From the NCBI RefSeq assembly GCF_015354575.1, contig NZ_JACAFQ010000002.1:132157-196156 (forward strand): 64,000 nt of DNA. The letters are read 5' to 3'. The notes below the pieces were generated by a model. It was not told the DNA's origin and searched no databases. It was given only the letters and a program-made list of their open reading frames with translations. Made by a program: the position numbers and the translations under genes. The stretch's first letter is position 1. Each line of letters begins with the position of its first letter. Shown in pieces: positions 23,858 to 34,639 of the stretch. This stretch comes from Pseudomonas sp. UFMG81 (GTDB taxonomy: Bacteria; Pseudomonadota; Gammaproteobacteria; Pseudomonadales; Pseudomonadaceae).

Positions 23858-25122
23858 TCCACGAACAGGCAGGCGGGCTGTTCCAGCAGGCCGCGCACGG
23901 CCTGGATGAACAGCGCGGCATCCATGCCGTCGACCACGCGATGGTCGAACGAGCTGGACAGGTTCATCATCTTGCGCACGACGATCTGGCCGTCGATCAC
24001 CACCGGCCGTTCGACCATGCGGTTGACGCCGACGATCGCCACTTCCGGGGTGTTGACCACCGGCGTGCTGACGATACCGCCCAGCGCCCCAAGGCTGGTC
24101 AGGGTGATGGTCGAGCCGGACAGCTCTTCACGGGTCGCCTTGTTGTTACGTGCAGCATGGGCCACCCGGGCAATCTCGCTGGCGTTGCTCCACAGGCTGC
24201 CGGCTTCGGCATGGCGCAGCACCGGTACCATCAGGCCGTTGTCACCCTGGGTGGCGATGCCCACATGCACCGCACCGTGGCGGGTGATGACCTGGGCTTC
24301 GTCGTCGTAGGTGGCGTTGATCTGCGGGAAGTCGCGCAGGGCGACGACCATGGCGCGTACCAGGAACGGCAGCAGCGTCAGCTTGCCGCGGCTGTCGCCA
24401 TGCTTGGCGTTGAGCTGCTGGCGCAGGGCTTCGAGCGCGGTGACGTCGATTTCTTCCACATAGCTGAAGTGGGCCACGCGGCGCTTGGCATCCTGCATGC
24501 GCTGGGCGATCTTGCGGCGCAGGCCGATCACCGGCACCTGTTCGCTGTCGGTGCGCTTGCCGTAGCCGCCCGGCGCTTGGCCGGCGCCGCTCTGCGGTTT
24601 GCTGATGAACGCGTCGAGGTCTTCGTGCAGGATGCGCCCGGCCGGGCCGCTGCCATGCACGTAGCGCAGCTCGATACCGGCATCCAGCGCGCGCTTGCGT
24701 ACGGCAGGGGAGGCCAGCGGTTTTTCGTGTGCCTCGCGCGGCACGATCGGCGCGGCGACATGCCCCGCCGCAACCTGCGGCCGAGCTTCTGCACGCGGCT
24801 CAGGCTTGGCTTCGGCCACCACGGGCGTGGCGGGTGCCTCGGCCGGCTTGCTGTGCGGGGTATCGACATGGTTGCCGCTGCCCTCGACCTCGATGCGGAT
24901 CAGCTCGCTGCCGACCGCCATCACTTCGCCTGGCTGGCCACCCAGGGCCAACACCTTGCCACTGACCGGCGACGGAATTTCCACGGTGGCCTTGTCGGTC
25001 ATGACATCGGCCACCACCTGGTCCTCGGCGATCACATCGCCGACCTTGACGAACCACTCGACCAACTCGACCTGCGCGATGCCTTCACCGATATCCGGCA
25101 TCTTGATGACGTGCGTGCCCAT
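23854..25122 (-). CDS. bkdB: Branched-chain keto acid dehydrogenase E2 BkdB (lipoamide acyltransferase)
   Basis: This 422-residue core of the complex transfers branched acyl groups from lipoate to CoA. The lipoyl domain (about 1-80) has the lipoylated lysine K44 in MTDKATVEI; a Pro/Ala/Glu linker (about 85-135) leads to the E1/E3-binding domain (about 136-175), and the catalytic domain ends with the active-site H394 in DHRVVDG. It directly follows bkdA2 (adjacent codons) and overlaps lpdV by four bases. Confidence 0.95.
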
Positions 25123-26181
<1,059 letters not shown>

Positions 26182-26183
26182 GT

Positions 26184-27422
<1,239 letters not shown>

Positions 27423-27527
27423 TTACGCTCGCTCGGATGTTGTTTTTGTGAGCTTTGAAGCGGCCGCCGCTGAGTGCCGGCTTGTGACTGGCAGGTCAGC
27501 GTCTGTTACATCATAGGGGGACGGCAG

Positions 27528-27540
27528 GAGAATTTTTCTC
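27528..27540. promoter_or_regulatory. Palindrome in the bkdA1-bkdR divergent region, possible BkdR site
   Basis: GAGAATTTTTCTC, an A/T-centred palindrome of Lrp-operator style, lies in the 198-base region where BkdR is known to bind in P. putida to activate bkdA1 and repress itself. BkdR footprints there are long, so this would be one of several contacts. Promoter hexamers were not identified with confidence. Confidence 0.4.
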
Positions 27541-27614
27541 TCATGTTCATTGCCTTTGTTCTGCGCCGGAGATAAACATTCCGCACAAACACAAAAACCA
27601 GGTGAATTTGTCTC

Positions 27615-28103
27615 ATGCGTAAACTGGATCGCACCGATATCGGCATTCTCAACAGCCTTCAGGAAAACGCCCGCATCACCAACGCGGAGCTTGCGCGTTC
27701 GGTCAACCTGTCGCCCACACCCTGCTTCAACCGGGTCAAGGCCATGGAAGAGCTGGGGGTGATCCGCCAGCAGGTCACGTTGCTGTCGCCTGAGGCGCTG
27801 GGGCTGGACGTCAACGTGTTCATTCACGTGAGCCTGGAGAAGCAAGTAGAGCAGTCGCTGCACCGGTTCGAAGAAGAGATTGCCGAGCGCCCCGAGGTGA
27901 TGGAGTGCTACTTGATGACCGGCGACCCCGACTACCTGCTGCGGGTCCTGCTGCCGAGCATCCAGGCGCTGGAGCGCTTTCTCGACTACCTGACGCGCCT
28001 GCCCGGCGTGGCGAACATCCGCTCCAGCTTTGCCCTCAAGCAGGTGCGCTACAAGACCGCGTTGCCGTTGCCGGCCAATGGCATGACCTTGCGTGAGCAT
28101 TGA
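27615..28103 (+). CDS. bkdR: Lrp/AsnC-family activator BkdR
   Basis: This 162-residue Lrp-type regulator has an N-terminal HTH ([25 protein letters not shown] region, about 5-55) and a C-terminal RAM ligand-binding domain (about 70-150, [11 protein letters not shown]). BkdR in P. putida binds branched-chain amino acids and is needed for bkd operon expression. It is divergent from bkdA1. The ATG has a weak CAGGTG upstream, consistent with low-level autoregulated expression. Confidence 0.94.
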   Translation: MRKLDRTDIGILNSLQENARITNAELARSVNLSPTPCFNRVKAMEELGVIRQQVTLLSPEALGLDVNVFIHVSLEKQVEQSLHRFEEEIAERPEVMECYLMTGDPDYLLRVLLPSIQALERFLDYLTRLPGVANIRSSFALKQVRYKTALPLPANGMTLREH

Positions 28104-28115
28104 CCCGTCGCTGTT

Positions 28116-28173
28116 AAACCCGCTCCCACGGGGTGCCAACAATCCTGTGGGGGCGGGTTTACCCGCGAAGAGG
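28116..28173. repeat. P. putida-type REP element with partial inverted copy
   Basis: Bases 28144-28173 match the well-known P. putida REP unit (read in reverse, CTTCGCGGGTAAACCCGC with flanks). A shorter inverted copy, AAACCCGCTCCCAC, lies at 28116-28129, so the two can pair into a larger hairpin. It sits after bkdR and is a good genus/species-group marker. Confidence 0.8.
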
Positions 28174-28273
28174 ACGCCGTGCTCCATGGGGTGCTTGATA
28201 TTTTAAACACCCCAGGCCTATGTTGTGCTCGTCGCCATTCCCGGCACGCGCACACAACAAGAAGGACAGCGTC

Positions 28274-29617
28274 ATGACGACCGAAGGCCCACGCAATCAG
28301 GCTGATTTCCTGAAGGGCATCGACGAGATCGAATGTGTCACCCCCGACCTCAACGGCGTTCCCCGCGGCAAGGTGATGACCGCCGAAGGTTTCCTCGAAG
28401 GGCGGCGCCTGCAGATGGCGCGTGGGGTGTTGCTGCAATGCATCATGGGTGGCTACCCGGCGGCGAAGTACTACGGCAGCGACGATGGCGACCTGGCGCT
28501 GGTCGCCGAGCCGACGCAGATCTATCGCCTGCCCTGGAGCGACGAACCCCGCGCCCTGGCCATCTGCGATGCAGTCGAACTCGACGGCAGCCCCTCGCAG
28601 CTGTCCAGTCGCGGTCAGCTCAAGGCCGTGATCGCGCGCTACGCCGAACGCGGCCTGGCCCCGGTGGTAGCGACCGAGCTCGAGTTCTTCGTATTCGCCC
28701 CCAACACCGACCCGCACCGGCCGTTCCAGCCGCCGCTGGGCAAGGATGGCCGGCGGGAGATGGGCCATTCAGCGTTCAGCGTCAGCTCCAACAACGGCCT
28801 GCGCCCGTTCTTCAACGAGGTCTACCAGCACATGGCGGCGCTGGGCCTGCCGCGTGACACCTTCATGCACGAGATGGGTGTCAGCCAGTTCGAGATCAAC
28901 CTGCTGCACGGCGATCCGTTGCTGCTGGCCGACCAGACCTTCCTGTTCAAGCACCTGCTCAAGGAAGTGGCGCTGCGCCATGGCCTGACCGTGGTGTGCA
29001 TGGCCAAGCCGCTGGCACACACGCCAGGGAGTTCGATGCATATTCACCAGAGCCTGGTGGATATCGCCAGTGGTCGCAACGTGTTCAGCGACGAGCAGGG
29101 CAGGGCGACCGATACCTTCCACCACTTCATCGGTGGCCTGCAGGCCTGCCTGGCTGACTTCACCGCGCTGTTCGCGCCGAACGTCAATTCCTACCAGCGC
29201 CTGTGTCACCCCTATGCCTCACCGAACAATGCCTGCTGGTCGGAGGATAACCGCGCTGCCGGGCTTCGTATCCCGGCCAGTTCGCCGGCGGCCCGGCGGG
29301 TCGAGAACCGTTTGCCGGGCGCCGATGCCAACCCCTACCTGGCCATTGCCGCCAGCCTCGCGGCCGGCCTGCATGGCATCGAACAGCAGATCGCGCCAGC
29401 GCCGGCGATCCAGGGCGAGTTCGAAGTACCCGAGCACCTGAGCCTGCCTTGCACCTTGCATGCAGCGCTGGAGCGGCTCAGGCGCAGTGCGCTGGCGCGG
29501 GAACTGTTCGGCAATGAGTTCATCGAAGGCTACGTCGCCACCAAGACCCTGGAGCTGACCGATTTCTTCGATGAAATCACACCTTGGGAGCGCCGGGTGC
29601 TGGCTGCGCAGGCCTGA
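28274..29617 (+). CDS. Glutamine synthetase family protein (probable gamma-glutamyl-amine ligase)
   Basis: This 447-residue GS-fold ligase has a beta-grasp start (IECVTPDLNGVPRGKVM), catalytic-domain metal ligands in ATELEFFVF, an ATP/metal region HIHQSLVD, and NRAAGLRIP and GADANPYLAIAA near the end. It lacks the adenylylation-type C-terminus of GlnA and resembles PuuA/PauA enzymes that glutamylate polyamines or other amines. The substrate is not fixed by context: neighbours are bkdR and an MFS transporter. The ATG at 28274 with GAAGGA upstream is preferred over one 54 bases earlier. A GC-rich hairpin (29643-29674) follows the stop. Confidence 0.88.
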   Translation: MTTEGPRNQADFLKGIDEIECVTPDLNGVPRGKVMTAEGFLEGRRLQMARGVLLQCIMGGYPAAKYYGSDDGDLALVAEPTQIYRLPWSDEPRALAICDAVELDGSPSQLSSRGQLKAVIARYAERGLAPVVATELEFFVFAPNTDPHRPFQPPLGKDGRREMGHSAFSVSSNNGLRPFFNEVYQHMAALGLPRDTFMHEMGVSQFEINLLHGDPLLLADQTFLFKHLLKEVALRHGLTVVCMAKPLAHTPGSSMHIHQSLVDIASGRNVFSDEQGRATDTFHHFIGGLQACLADFTALFAPNVNSYQRLCHPYASPNNACWSEDNRAAGLRIPASSPAARRVENRLPGADANPYLAIAASLAAGLHGIEQQIAPAPAIQGEFEVPEHLSLPCTLHAALERLRRSALARELFGNEFIEGYVATKTLELTDFFDEITPWERRVLAAQA

Positions 29618-29748
29618 GCGCGACACAACCTCCTCTGGATGCGCCCCCTCGCGGTCATTTTCGCCGCAGGGGGCCTGCGTCGCGGCTAATTTGCTTTTAT
29701 GCTTGCCTGCAACCCAATGCCACCTGCGCCAGGAGCCTGACGGGACGT

Positions 29749-31089
29749 ATGCGTAATATCTGGAAGCCGTTTCAGTCGCTGTACTTCGCTGCCTTGATGA
29801 TGCTGATCGGCTCGGGCCTGCTCAGCACTTACCTGGCGTTGCGCCTGGCTGCGGACCACGTCGACAGTCTATGGATCGGCGCGCTGATGGCGGCCAACTA
29901 TTTCGGCCTGGCGGTGGGCGGTAAGGTCGGCCATCGGTTGATCGGGCGGGTCGGGCATATCCGCGCCTATGCCACCTGTGCCGGCATCGTCTGCGCGGCG
30001 GTGCTCGGGCATGGCATGACCAACTGGTTGCCGGTCTGGATCGGGCTGCGGATGATCGTCGGCCTGGGCATGATGTGCCAGTACATGGTGATCGAGAGCT
30101 GGCTCAACGAGCAGGCCGATGCCAAGCATCGCGGCGCGGTGTTTAGCGGCTACATGATCGCTTCTTATCTAGGGCTGGTGCTCGGCCAGTTGATTCTGGT
30201 GGTGCATCCGCAGTTGGGGCCGGAGCTGCTGATGCTGGTAGCCATGTGCTTCGCCCTGTGCCTGGTGCCCGTGGCCATGACCCGGCGCATCCACCCCGCA
30301 CCGTTGCGCCCGGCACCGATGGAGCCGAAGTTCTTCATCAAGCGGGTTCCGCAATCGCTCTCCACTGTGCTGGGCTCAGGATTGATCGTCGGCTCGTTCT
30401 ACGGTTTGGCGCCGCTGTATGCCACCAGCCAGGGCATGTCCACCGAGCAGATCGGTCTGTTCATGGGTAGCTGCATCCTGGCTGGCCTGGTGGTGCAGTG
30501 GCCGCTGGGCTGGCTCTCTGACCGCTACGACCGTGCGGTACTGATACGCAGTGTGGCAATCGGACTGGCGCTGGCTTCGGCGCCTCTGGCGATCCTGCCA
30601 GGCGTGCCGCTGGAGTTGCTGTTCGCCATCGGGTTCGTCATCTCGCTGCTGCAGTTCTGCCTCTATCCACTGGCAGTGGCATTCTCCAACGACCATGTGG
30701 AGAGCGAGCGGCGGGTGTCGCTGACTGCCATGCTGTTGGTGACCTATGGCGTGGGTGCGTGCATCGGGCCGTTGGCGGCGGGGGTGCTGATGAAGGTGCT
30801 GGGCCCGCAGATGCTGTATGCGTTCTTCGTGTTCTTTGCGCTGGTGCTGGTCTGGCGCATTCGGCCCAAGGCGGTTACCGGGCTGCACCAGGTCCAGGAT
30901 GCACCGCTGGGGCACGTGGCCATGCCGGCGGCCGGTTCGCCACTGTCGGCTGCACTTGATCCGCGGGTCGATGAGCAAACCGTGCAGGAGGTGATGCAGA
31001 CGCCAGTGGCTGCTGAGGATACCGAGGAGGAGGCGGTTGCGCAGGAGCAGGGGGCTAAACGGGAGCCTGAAGTGGGCAAGCAGGTTTAA
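29749..31089 (+). CDS. MFS transporter (YcaD-like)
   Basis: This 446-residue inner-membrane protein has about 12 helices between residues 8 and 385 and a soluble C-terminal tail of about 60 residues rich in Glu and Gln (TEEEAVAQEQGAKREPEV). Motif-A-like GWLSDRYDRAVLI lies in the cytoplasmic loop between halves. The start MRNIWKPFQSLYFAALM resembles YcaD-type carriers. The substrate is unknown. It follows the GS-family gene by 131 bases and may be co-expressed. Upstream in-frame sequence to 29584 overlaps that gene and is not used. Confidence 0.85.
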   Translation: MRNIWKPFQSLYFAALMMLIGSGLLSTYLALRLAADHVDSLWIGALMAANYFGLAVGGKVGHRLIGRVGHIRAYATCAGIVCAAVLGHGMTNWLPVWIGLRMIVGLGMMCQYMVIESWLNEQADAKHRGAVFSGYMIASYLGLVLGQLILVVHPQLGPELLMLVAMCFALCLVPVAMTRRIHPAPLRPAPMEPKFFIKRVPQSLSTVLGSGLIVGSFYGLAPLYATSQGMSTEQIGLFMGSCILAGLVVQWPLGWLSDRYDRAVLIRSVAIGLALASAPLAILPGVPLELLFAIGFVISLLQFCLYPLAVAFSNDHVESERRVSLTAMLLVTYGVGACIGPLAAGVLMKVLGPQMLYAFFVFFALVLVWRIRPKAVTGLHQVQDAPLGHVAMPAAGSPLSAALDPRVDEQTVQEVMQTPVAAEDTEEEAVAQEQGAKREPEVGKQV

Positions 31090-31119
31090 ACGCTCATCGA
31101 AGACCGCGCCTCGGAGCAG

Positions 31120-31704
31120 TCACAACTCAAATTCCCACTCGCCATTGCTTTCGAGCACGATATTGCGCAGGGTGAAGGTCAGTATCTCACCCTCCTGCTC
31201 GCTTGCATTCAGGTACGACCCATTCCCTCGGCCATTGACCAAAGCTCTGGTCTGGGAGACACGATGCCCATGGTGGTCGCGAATATAGAACTCGATAGTC
31301 TCGGCGCTGTTCACATTACCGTCCCATTTTTGTAGCGGTTCGATCCTCCAGATGTACTCTTGGCTCCCATGAATGAGAGTACTGATCGCATCGATGTATC
31401 GTCCTGCTATGTGAGTGCCATACAGCCCCAGCCAGCCATTTTTGTTGCGCTCGAGTCTGGCGTCTATGTAGTCCCATTCGTCGGCACAGCTGATGGCGTA
31501 TAGGATGCGATCACTGTTCTTTTTATGGAACTTGAAGTTGAATGAGACTGCCTTGAATCCCTCCTGGTTCGTGCGTGCATTGCGGGTGCACAGCCAGCCA
31601 TCTTCGTCGGCGCTGGTGATAATGTTGTCGGTGAATGAGGTGTCTGCAACACCAACCTGGCCGTGTCGGCAGTGCAGCTCGGCAGTGAAATTCTCAAGAA
31701 TCAT
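31120..31704 (-). CDS. Hypothetical protein A of a local paralogous pair
   Basis: This 194-residue protein belongs to no family I recognise. The ATG at 31704 follows AGGAGG four bases upstream. It begins ILENFTAELHCRHGQVG and shares with hypothetical protein B (32062-32634) the blocks FTAELHC.GQVG.ADT, DEDGWLCT, LERNKNGWLGLYGTHI and LYLNAS-like GSYLNAS, then GEIL.F.LRNI. It looks like a beta-sandwich of alternating strands, without signal peptide or membrane segment. Base composition is more A/T-rich than surrounding core genes. It lies convergent to the MFS gene and downstream of a copied ycgR 3' end and terminator. Confidence 0.8.
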   Translation of the reverse strand: MILENFTAELHCRHGQVGVADTSFTDNIITSADEDGWLCTRNARTNQEGFKAVSFNFKFHKKNSDRILYAISCADEWDYIDARLERNKNGWLGLYGTHIAGRYIDAISTLIHGSQEYIWRIEPLQKWDGNVNSAETIEFYIRDHHGHRVSQTRALVNGRGNGSYLNASEQEGEILTFTLRNIVLESNGEWEFEL

Positions 31705-31820
31705 GAAGCCTCCTGTTGCTGATGGTGCCCTGGATGGGCTTGAGGCCTGCATCATTAAGCAATTGTGTGCACTGACATCAGCTGGACGCCTTTCCAGCCT
31801 TGGGCGATGGCCAACAACGA

Positions 31821-31845
31821 AAACGCCACCCGATGGGTGGCGTTT
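31821..31845. terminator. Duplicated ycgR-type terminator
   Basis: AAACGCCACCC-GAT-GGGTGGCGTTT forms an 11-base perfect stem. It is a near copy of the hairpin after the intact ycgR (32767-32795) and sits at the same place relative to the ycgR remnant. Confidence 0.85.
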
Positions 31846-31862
31846 GCATGTCTGGCGGTTGA

Positions 31863-31942
31863 TCAGTAGTCGTCTTTATCGAAGCGCCGCGCCTCGCGCT
31901 GCAGCTGGTACACAAAGCTCTCGATCTTGCGCTGCGCCTGGC
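31863..31942 (-). pseudogene. Remnant: duplicated last 25 codons of ycgR
   Basis: On the minus strand this encodes [19 protein letters not shown] then FDKDDY and a stop, identical in all 25 residues to the end of the intact ycgR (32812-33555). I count 11 base differences out of 80, all synonymous third positions. Upstream of this block (31943 onward) similarity stops at once, so it is a fragment, not a gene. With its terminator it forms a copied 3' module between hypothetical genes A and B. Bases 31943-32061 hold nothing else recognisable. Confidence 0.88.
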
Positions 31943-32061
31943 TGCGGATCACGTCGATAGCCTGAAGTCGAGGAAGGGCGTGCGGTGTAGGGTGTCAACG
32001 TCTGTCGAAACCCTATTGCGCGAGCCATCACCCGCGTAACCATGCGGTAAGGGCCAAGGAT

Positions 32062-32634
32062 TCAGGACACTTTGATGTTACGCAGGTGGAATTTCAGTAT
32101 TTCACCGTCGAGGTTACTTGCGTTGAGATACAGCAGTGTCCTCTCTCTACCTGTAATTTCACTCCATTCGACCTCAGTCTGCGCGACTCTATAGCCCCAG
32201 CGGTCGCGCAGCCAGAACTCCTTGCCTTCAGCGCTTGCGGCCTCGCCGTTCCAGTCATCCAAGACTTCGATTTCCCATCTATGCGGGGCGCTAAAAAAAT
32301 GGTTAAAGGGATTCAGGGCGTCCGTAATGCGCCCTACAATATGTGTTCCATATAGGCCCACCCAGCCGTTGTGGTTACGCTCGAGCTTCGCGCCGTCGAA
32401 GTTCCAGGTTCCAACGGCGTTGATTCGGTAATGATTTTTGCCATCAATCGTGTCAATGAATTTGAAGGAAAAAGTGATGGGTGTGAAACCGAGGTTTTTC
32501 GGTCGAGTATTCTCTGTGCACAGCCATCCGTCCTGATCAATAGCGGTTGAGGTGAGGGATAGCGCTGGCGTGTCAGCGGCGCCTACCTGGCCATATTTGC
32601 AATGCAGTTCAGCGGTAAAATCTGTAGGAAGCAT
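32062..32634 (-). CDS. Hypothetical protein B of a local paralogous pair
   Basis: This 190-residue paralogue of hypothetical protein A has unknown function. It begins MLPTDFTAELHCKYGQVG and keeps DQDGWLCT, KLERNHNGWVGLYGTHIVGR and LYLNASNLDGEILKFHLRNI. The start at 32634 is chosen by alignment with protein A; its ribosome site is weak, and an ATG at 32682 would add 16 residues. It is immediately downstream of ycgR on the same strand, beyond the terminator. Its composition is A/T-richer than the flagellar genes, suggesting acquisition. Secreted, immunity or lectin-like roles are all possible; none is supported. Confidence 0.78.
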   Translation of the reverse strand: MLPTDFTAELHCKYGQVGAADTPALSLTSTAIDQDGWLCTENTRPKNLGFTPITFSFKFIDTIDGKNHYRINAVGTWNFDGAKLERNHNGWVGLYGTHIVGRITDALNPFNHFFSAPHRWEIEVLDDWNGEAASAEGKEFWLRDRWGYRVAQTEVEWSEITGRERTLLYLNASNLDGEILKFHLRNIKVS

Positions 32635-32766
32635 AGTGCGGGTACTCTCGAAAAGCGCTCTGGTTGAGCGCAGAGAATTCACACTATTCCGTCAGACGCC
32701 CGCGCATAAGTTGGAAGCGGTTGCTCCCTTAGCGCCGGTTCCGGCTTGTATTGCAAATGGGAAAAT

Positions 32767-32795
32767 GCAAACGCCACCCAATGGGTGGCGTTTGC
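32767..32795. terminator. Terminator after ycgR
   Basis: A 13-base perfect stem (GCAAACGCCACCC with its complement, AAT loop) lies 17 bases past the ycgR stop and, by its A/T-rich stem base, can act in either direction. Confidence 0.85.
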
Positions 32796-32811
32796 GCATC
32801 AGGCATAAGGA

Positions 32812-33555
32812 TCAATAATCGTCTTTGTCGAACCGCCGCGCTTCGCGCTGCAGTTGATAGACGAAACTCTCGATCTTGCGTTGCGCCTGGCCACTGAGGT
32901 TGTGGAAGCGCACGCCGGCGAAAGTGGTGTTGATGCGCTCCTCGAAATGCAGGTGACGGAGCTCGACCATGGTGTCGGTGAGACCTAGCGGGTTAGCGGC
33001 CTTGAAGCGCTCATACACCTGGCCCAGTTGCAGACGCTCTTCGACATTGCCGTCGAAACGCAGCTTGCAGCCGGTGGCGGAGATGTCCAGCAACTTGCCA
33101 CGCAGGGCGCCGTTACCCTTCAGGTGGGTGCCGTCGAGGACGACGTCGACCAGTTGCGACAGTTTCAGCGCCGCGCGGAAGGCGTTGCGGCGCTGGTGAT
33201 AAGTGACCTCGTCGGGCAACGGGCCGCGGTAGCAGCGGTGGCCATCGATCTCGGTGATGGTCAGGGGCGTGCTGGATTCCCAGGCGATGCGTACGCCATC
33301 GTGGAAGCCTTCGACGCGGAACGGTTCGCCGTTCTCGATGAACCGCTCGCCATCGCGTGGGATCATTTCGTCCAGCGCCAGCACGCCGGCGTCACGGTCG
33401 ACATGCACCACGTAGCTCTGGAATCGCTGGCTGCGCTCATGGAAGCTGATGATCAGCGGATCGTGGCTGTCCAGCAGCTGGCGCAGGTTGGCCGTGATCT
33501 CCAGAGGGGTGGTGAGCACCTTTGGTGGCTGGGGAGCATCGGTTTCATTGAACAC
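32812..33555 (-). CDS. ycgR: Flagellar brake protein YcgR (PilZ domain)
   Basis: This 247-residue c-di-GMP receptor binds the flagellar motor and slows it. It has an N-terminal YcgR domain (about 20-115) and a PilZ domain (about 118-240). The c-di-GMP motifs are intact: QRRNAFR (RxxxR) near 121-127 and DISATG (DxSxxG). It lies downstream of flgM-flgN on the same strand (80 bases after flgN) and is probably part of the same late transcript. Its last 25 codons recur at 31863-31942. Confidence 0.93.
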   Translation of the reverse strand: MFNETDAPQPPKVLTTPLEITANLRQLLDSHDPLIISFHERSQRFQSYVVHVDRDAGVLALDEMIPRDGERFIENGEPFRVEGFHDGVRIAWESSTPLTITEIDGHRCYRGPLPDEVTYHQRRNAFRAALKLSQLVDVVLDGTHLKGNGALRGKLLDISATGCKLRFDGNVEERLQLGQVYERFKAANPLGLTDTMVELRHLHFEERINTTFAGVRFHNLSGQAQRKIESFVYQLQREARRFDKDDY

Positions 33556-33635
33556 GGGTTTTCAATCTCCAGGCAAAAACGTCACACGCAAGTTACGGCA
33601 TTTTGCCAGTATGTTCCGTGCCTTGATAGAACTAA

Positions 33636-34103
33636 TCACACCTGGCTGAGCGCCCGGGGCTTGGCCATTGGCGAGGTGGTGCCACGGCTGTCGTACAGCG
33701 AAGGGGAATCGCCGCCGTTGAGGATTCTGATCTGGTTGGCCGTGGCGTGCTGTTGCACCTGGATGATCCGGCCATTGGTCTCGTTGACCTTCTGGCAGGT
33801 GTCCATCAGCTGGGTGAGCACATCGAGTTGCTGCAGAATGATCTCGCCGTTGCTCGACTGCGCTGCCACAGCCTGCACGCCGGAACGGTCACAGCTCAGG
33901 CCGAGCTCGCTGAGCAGTTGGTTGCGGCGCATGCCCTGCTGTTCGAGCAAGACCACCAGTGACTGTTTGCGGGCCAGGATCTGCTCCAGGACCTGCATGT
34001 CACGGCCGTGCAGGGCCACTGTCTCCTTTTGCAGAAGGTCGAGCAGTTCCTGCGTGGGCGCGATGTCGTCTTCGATCAATTGCAGCAGCGTGATGTCGTG
34101 CAT
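33636..34103 (-). CDS. flgN: Flagellar export chaperone FlgN
   Basis: This 155-residue, mostly helical protein matches the FlgN family by position and pattern (residues 1-140 helical, LIEDDIAPTQELLDLLQKE). FlgN escorts the hook-associated proteins FlgK and FlgL to the export gate, and both are encoded in this window. It is 46 bases downstream of flgM, an arrangement conserved in gammaproteobacteria. A poorly conserved tail follows residue 140. Confidence 0.88.
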   Translation of the reverse strand: MHDITLLQLIEDDIAPTQELLDLLQKETVALHGRDMQVLEQILARKQSLVVLLEQQGMRRNQLLSELGLSCDRSGVQAVAAQSSNGEIILQQLDVLTQLMDTCQKVNETNGRIIQVQQHATANQIRILNGGDSPSLYDSRGTTSPMAKPRALSQV

Positions 34104-34149
34104 GGCTAACTCTTGGCTCGTTGCGTCCTTGAAGCCAGCGCGTCTGGAT

Positions 34150-34464
34150 TCAGCGCTGGGCTTCGAAATCTAGCAGTTTGCTGGCGACCCGGCCGGCATC
34201 GACCTTGTAGCTGCCGTCGGCGATGGCCTGCTTCAACTCGGCCACGCGGGCGCTATTGACGGCGGGCTGGTCGCGCAGCTTATCGCTGATCTTCTGCAAC
34301 TGCTGGGCCTCTTGGCTCAGGTGTACCGCTTCTCCGCTGGCATTGGCGCGGGCTGGCGCTTCGCTGGCTGCGCCGGCTTTATCGGCGTTGCCGGGCGCGG
34401 CATTGCCGCGAACGCCGCCGGTGACGGACGGAGAAGTATTCAAGCGACTGAAGTCGATGACCAT
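34150..34464 (-). CDS. flgM: Anti-sigma-28 factor FlgM
   Basis: This 104-residue anti-sigma factor holds FliA inactive until exported through the finished hook. The N-terminus MVIDFSRLN with a disordered Ala/Gly/Asn segment (to about 60) is typical, and the C-terminal FliA-binding part is [21 protein letters not shown] followed by ASKLLDFE. The ATG at 34464 has CCAGAGG upstream; a longer frame would run through the promoter. A strong sigma-28 promoter is placed 36-62 bases upstream, giving the usual FliA autoregulatory loop. Confidence 0.93.
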   Translation of the reverse strand: MVIDFSRLNTSPSVTGGVRGNAAPGNADKAGAASEAPARANASGEAVHLSQEAQQLQKISDKLRDQPAVNSARVAELKQAIADGSYKVDAGRVASKLLDFEAQR

Positions 34465-34499
34465 GATCAGAACCTCTGGGTATTTGGACGCATGCCCTG

Positions 34500-34526
34500 T
34501 TTTCGGCCAACCCGAACAAAACTTTA
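34500..34526 (-). promoter_or_regulatory. Sigma-28 (FliA) promoter for flgMN
   Basis: On the minus strand TAAAGTTT-N11-GCCGAAAA matches the FliA consensus TAAAGTTT-N11-GCCGATAA at 15 of 16 positions with exact spacing. It lies between flgA and flgM, so flgM can be expressed late, independently of flgA. Confidence 0.82.
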
Positions 34527-34639
34527 GCCAGGAATGCATCGCCGCCTGTCTGCAGGCTGGCGTTACCCGATTTTCGACACAGTTTAGGGTGCAAGGTGCC
34601 TCACCGCCAGCGTTCTGTCGCTATAGGGCGATCAAAGGG

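Noticed and set aside
32062..32634. Hypothetical gene B as a second PilZ or flagellar protein
   Set aside because: It has no RxxxR/DxSxxG motif and no similarity to rod, hook or chaperone proteins; only its position is flagellar.
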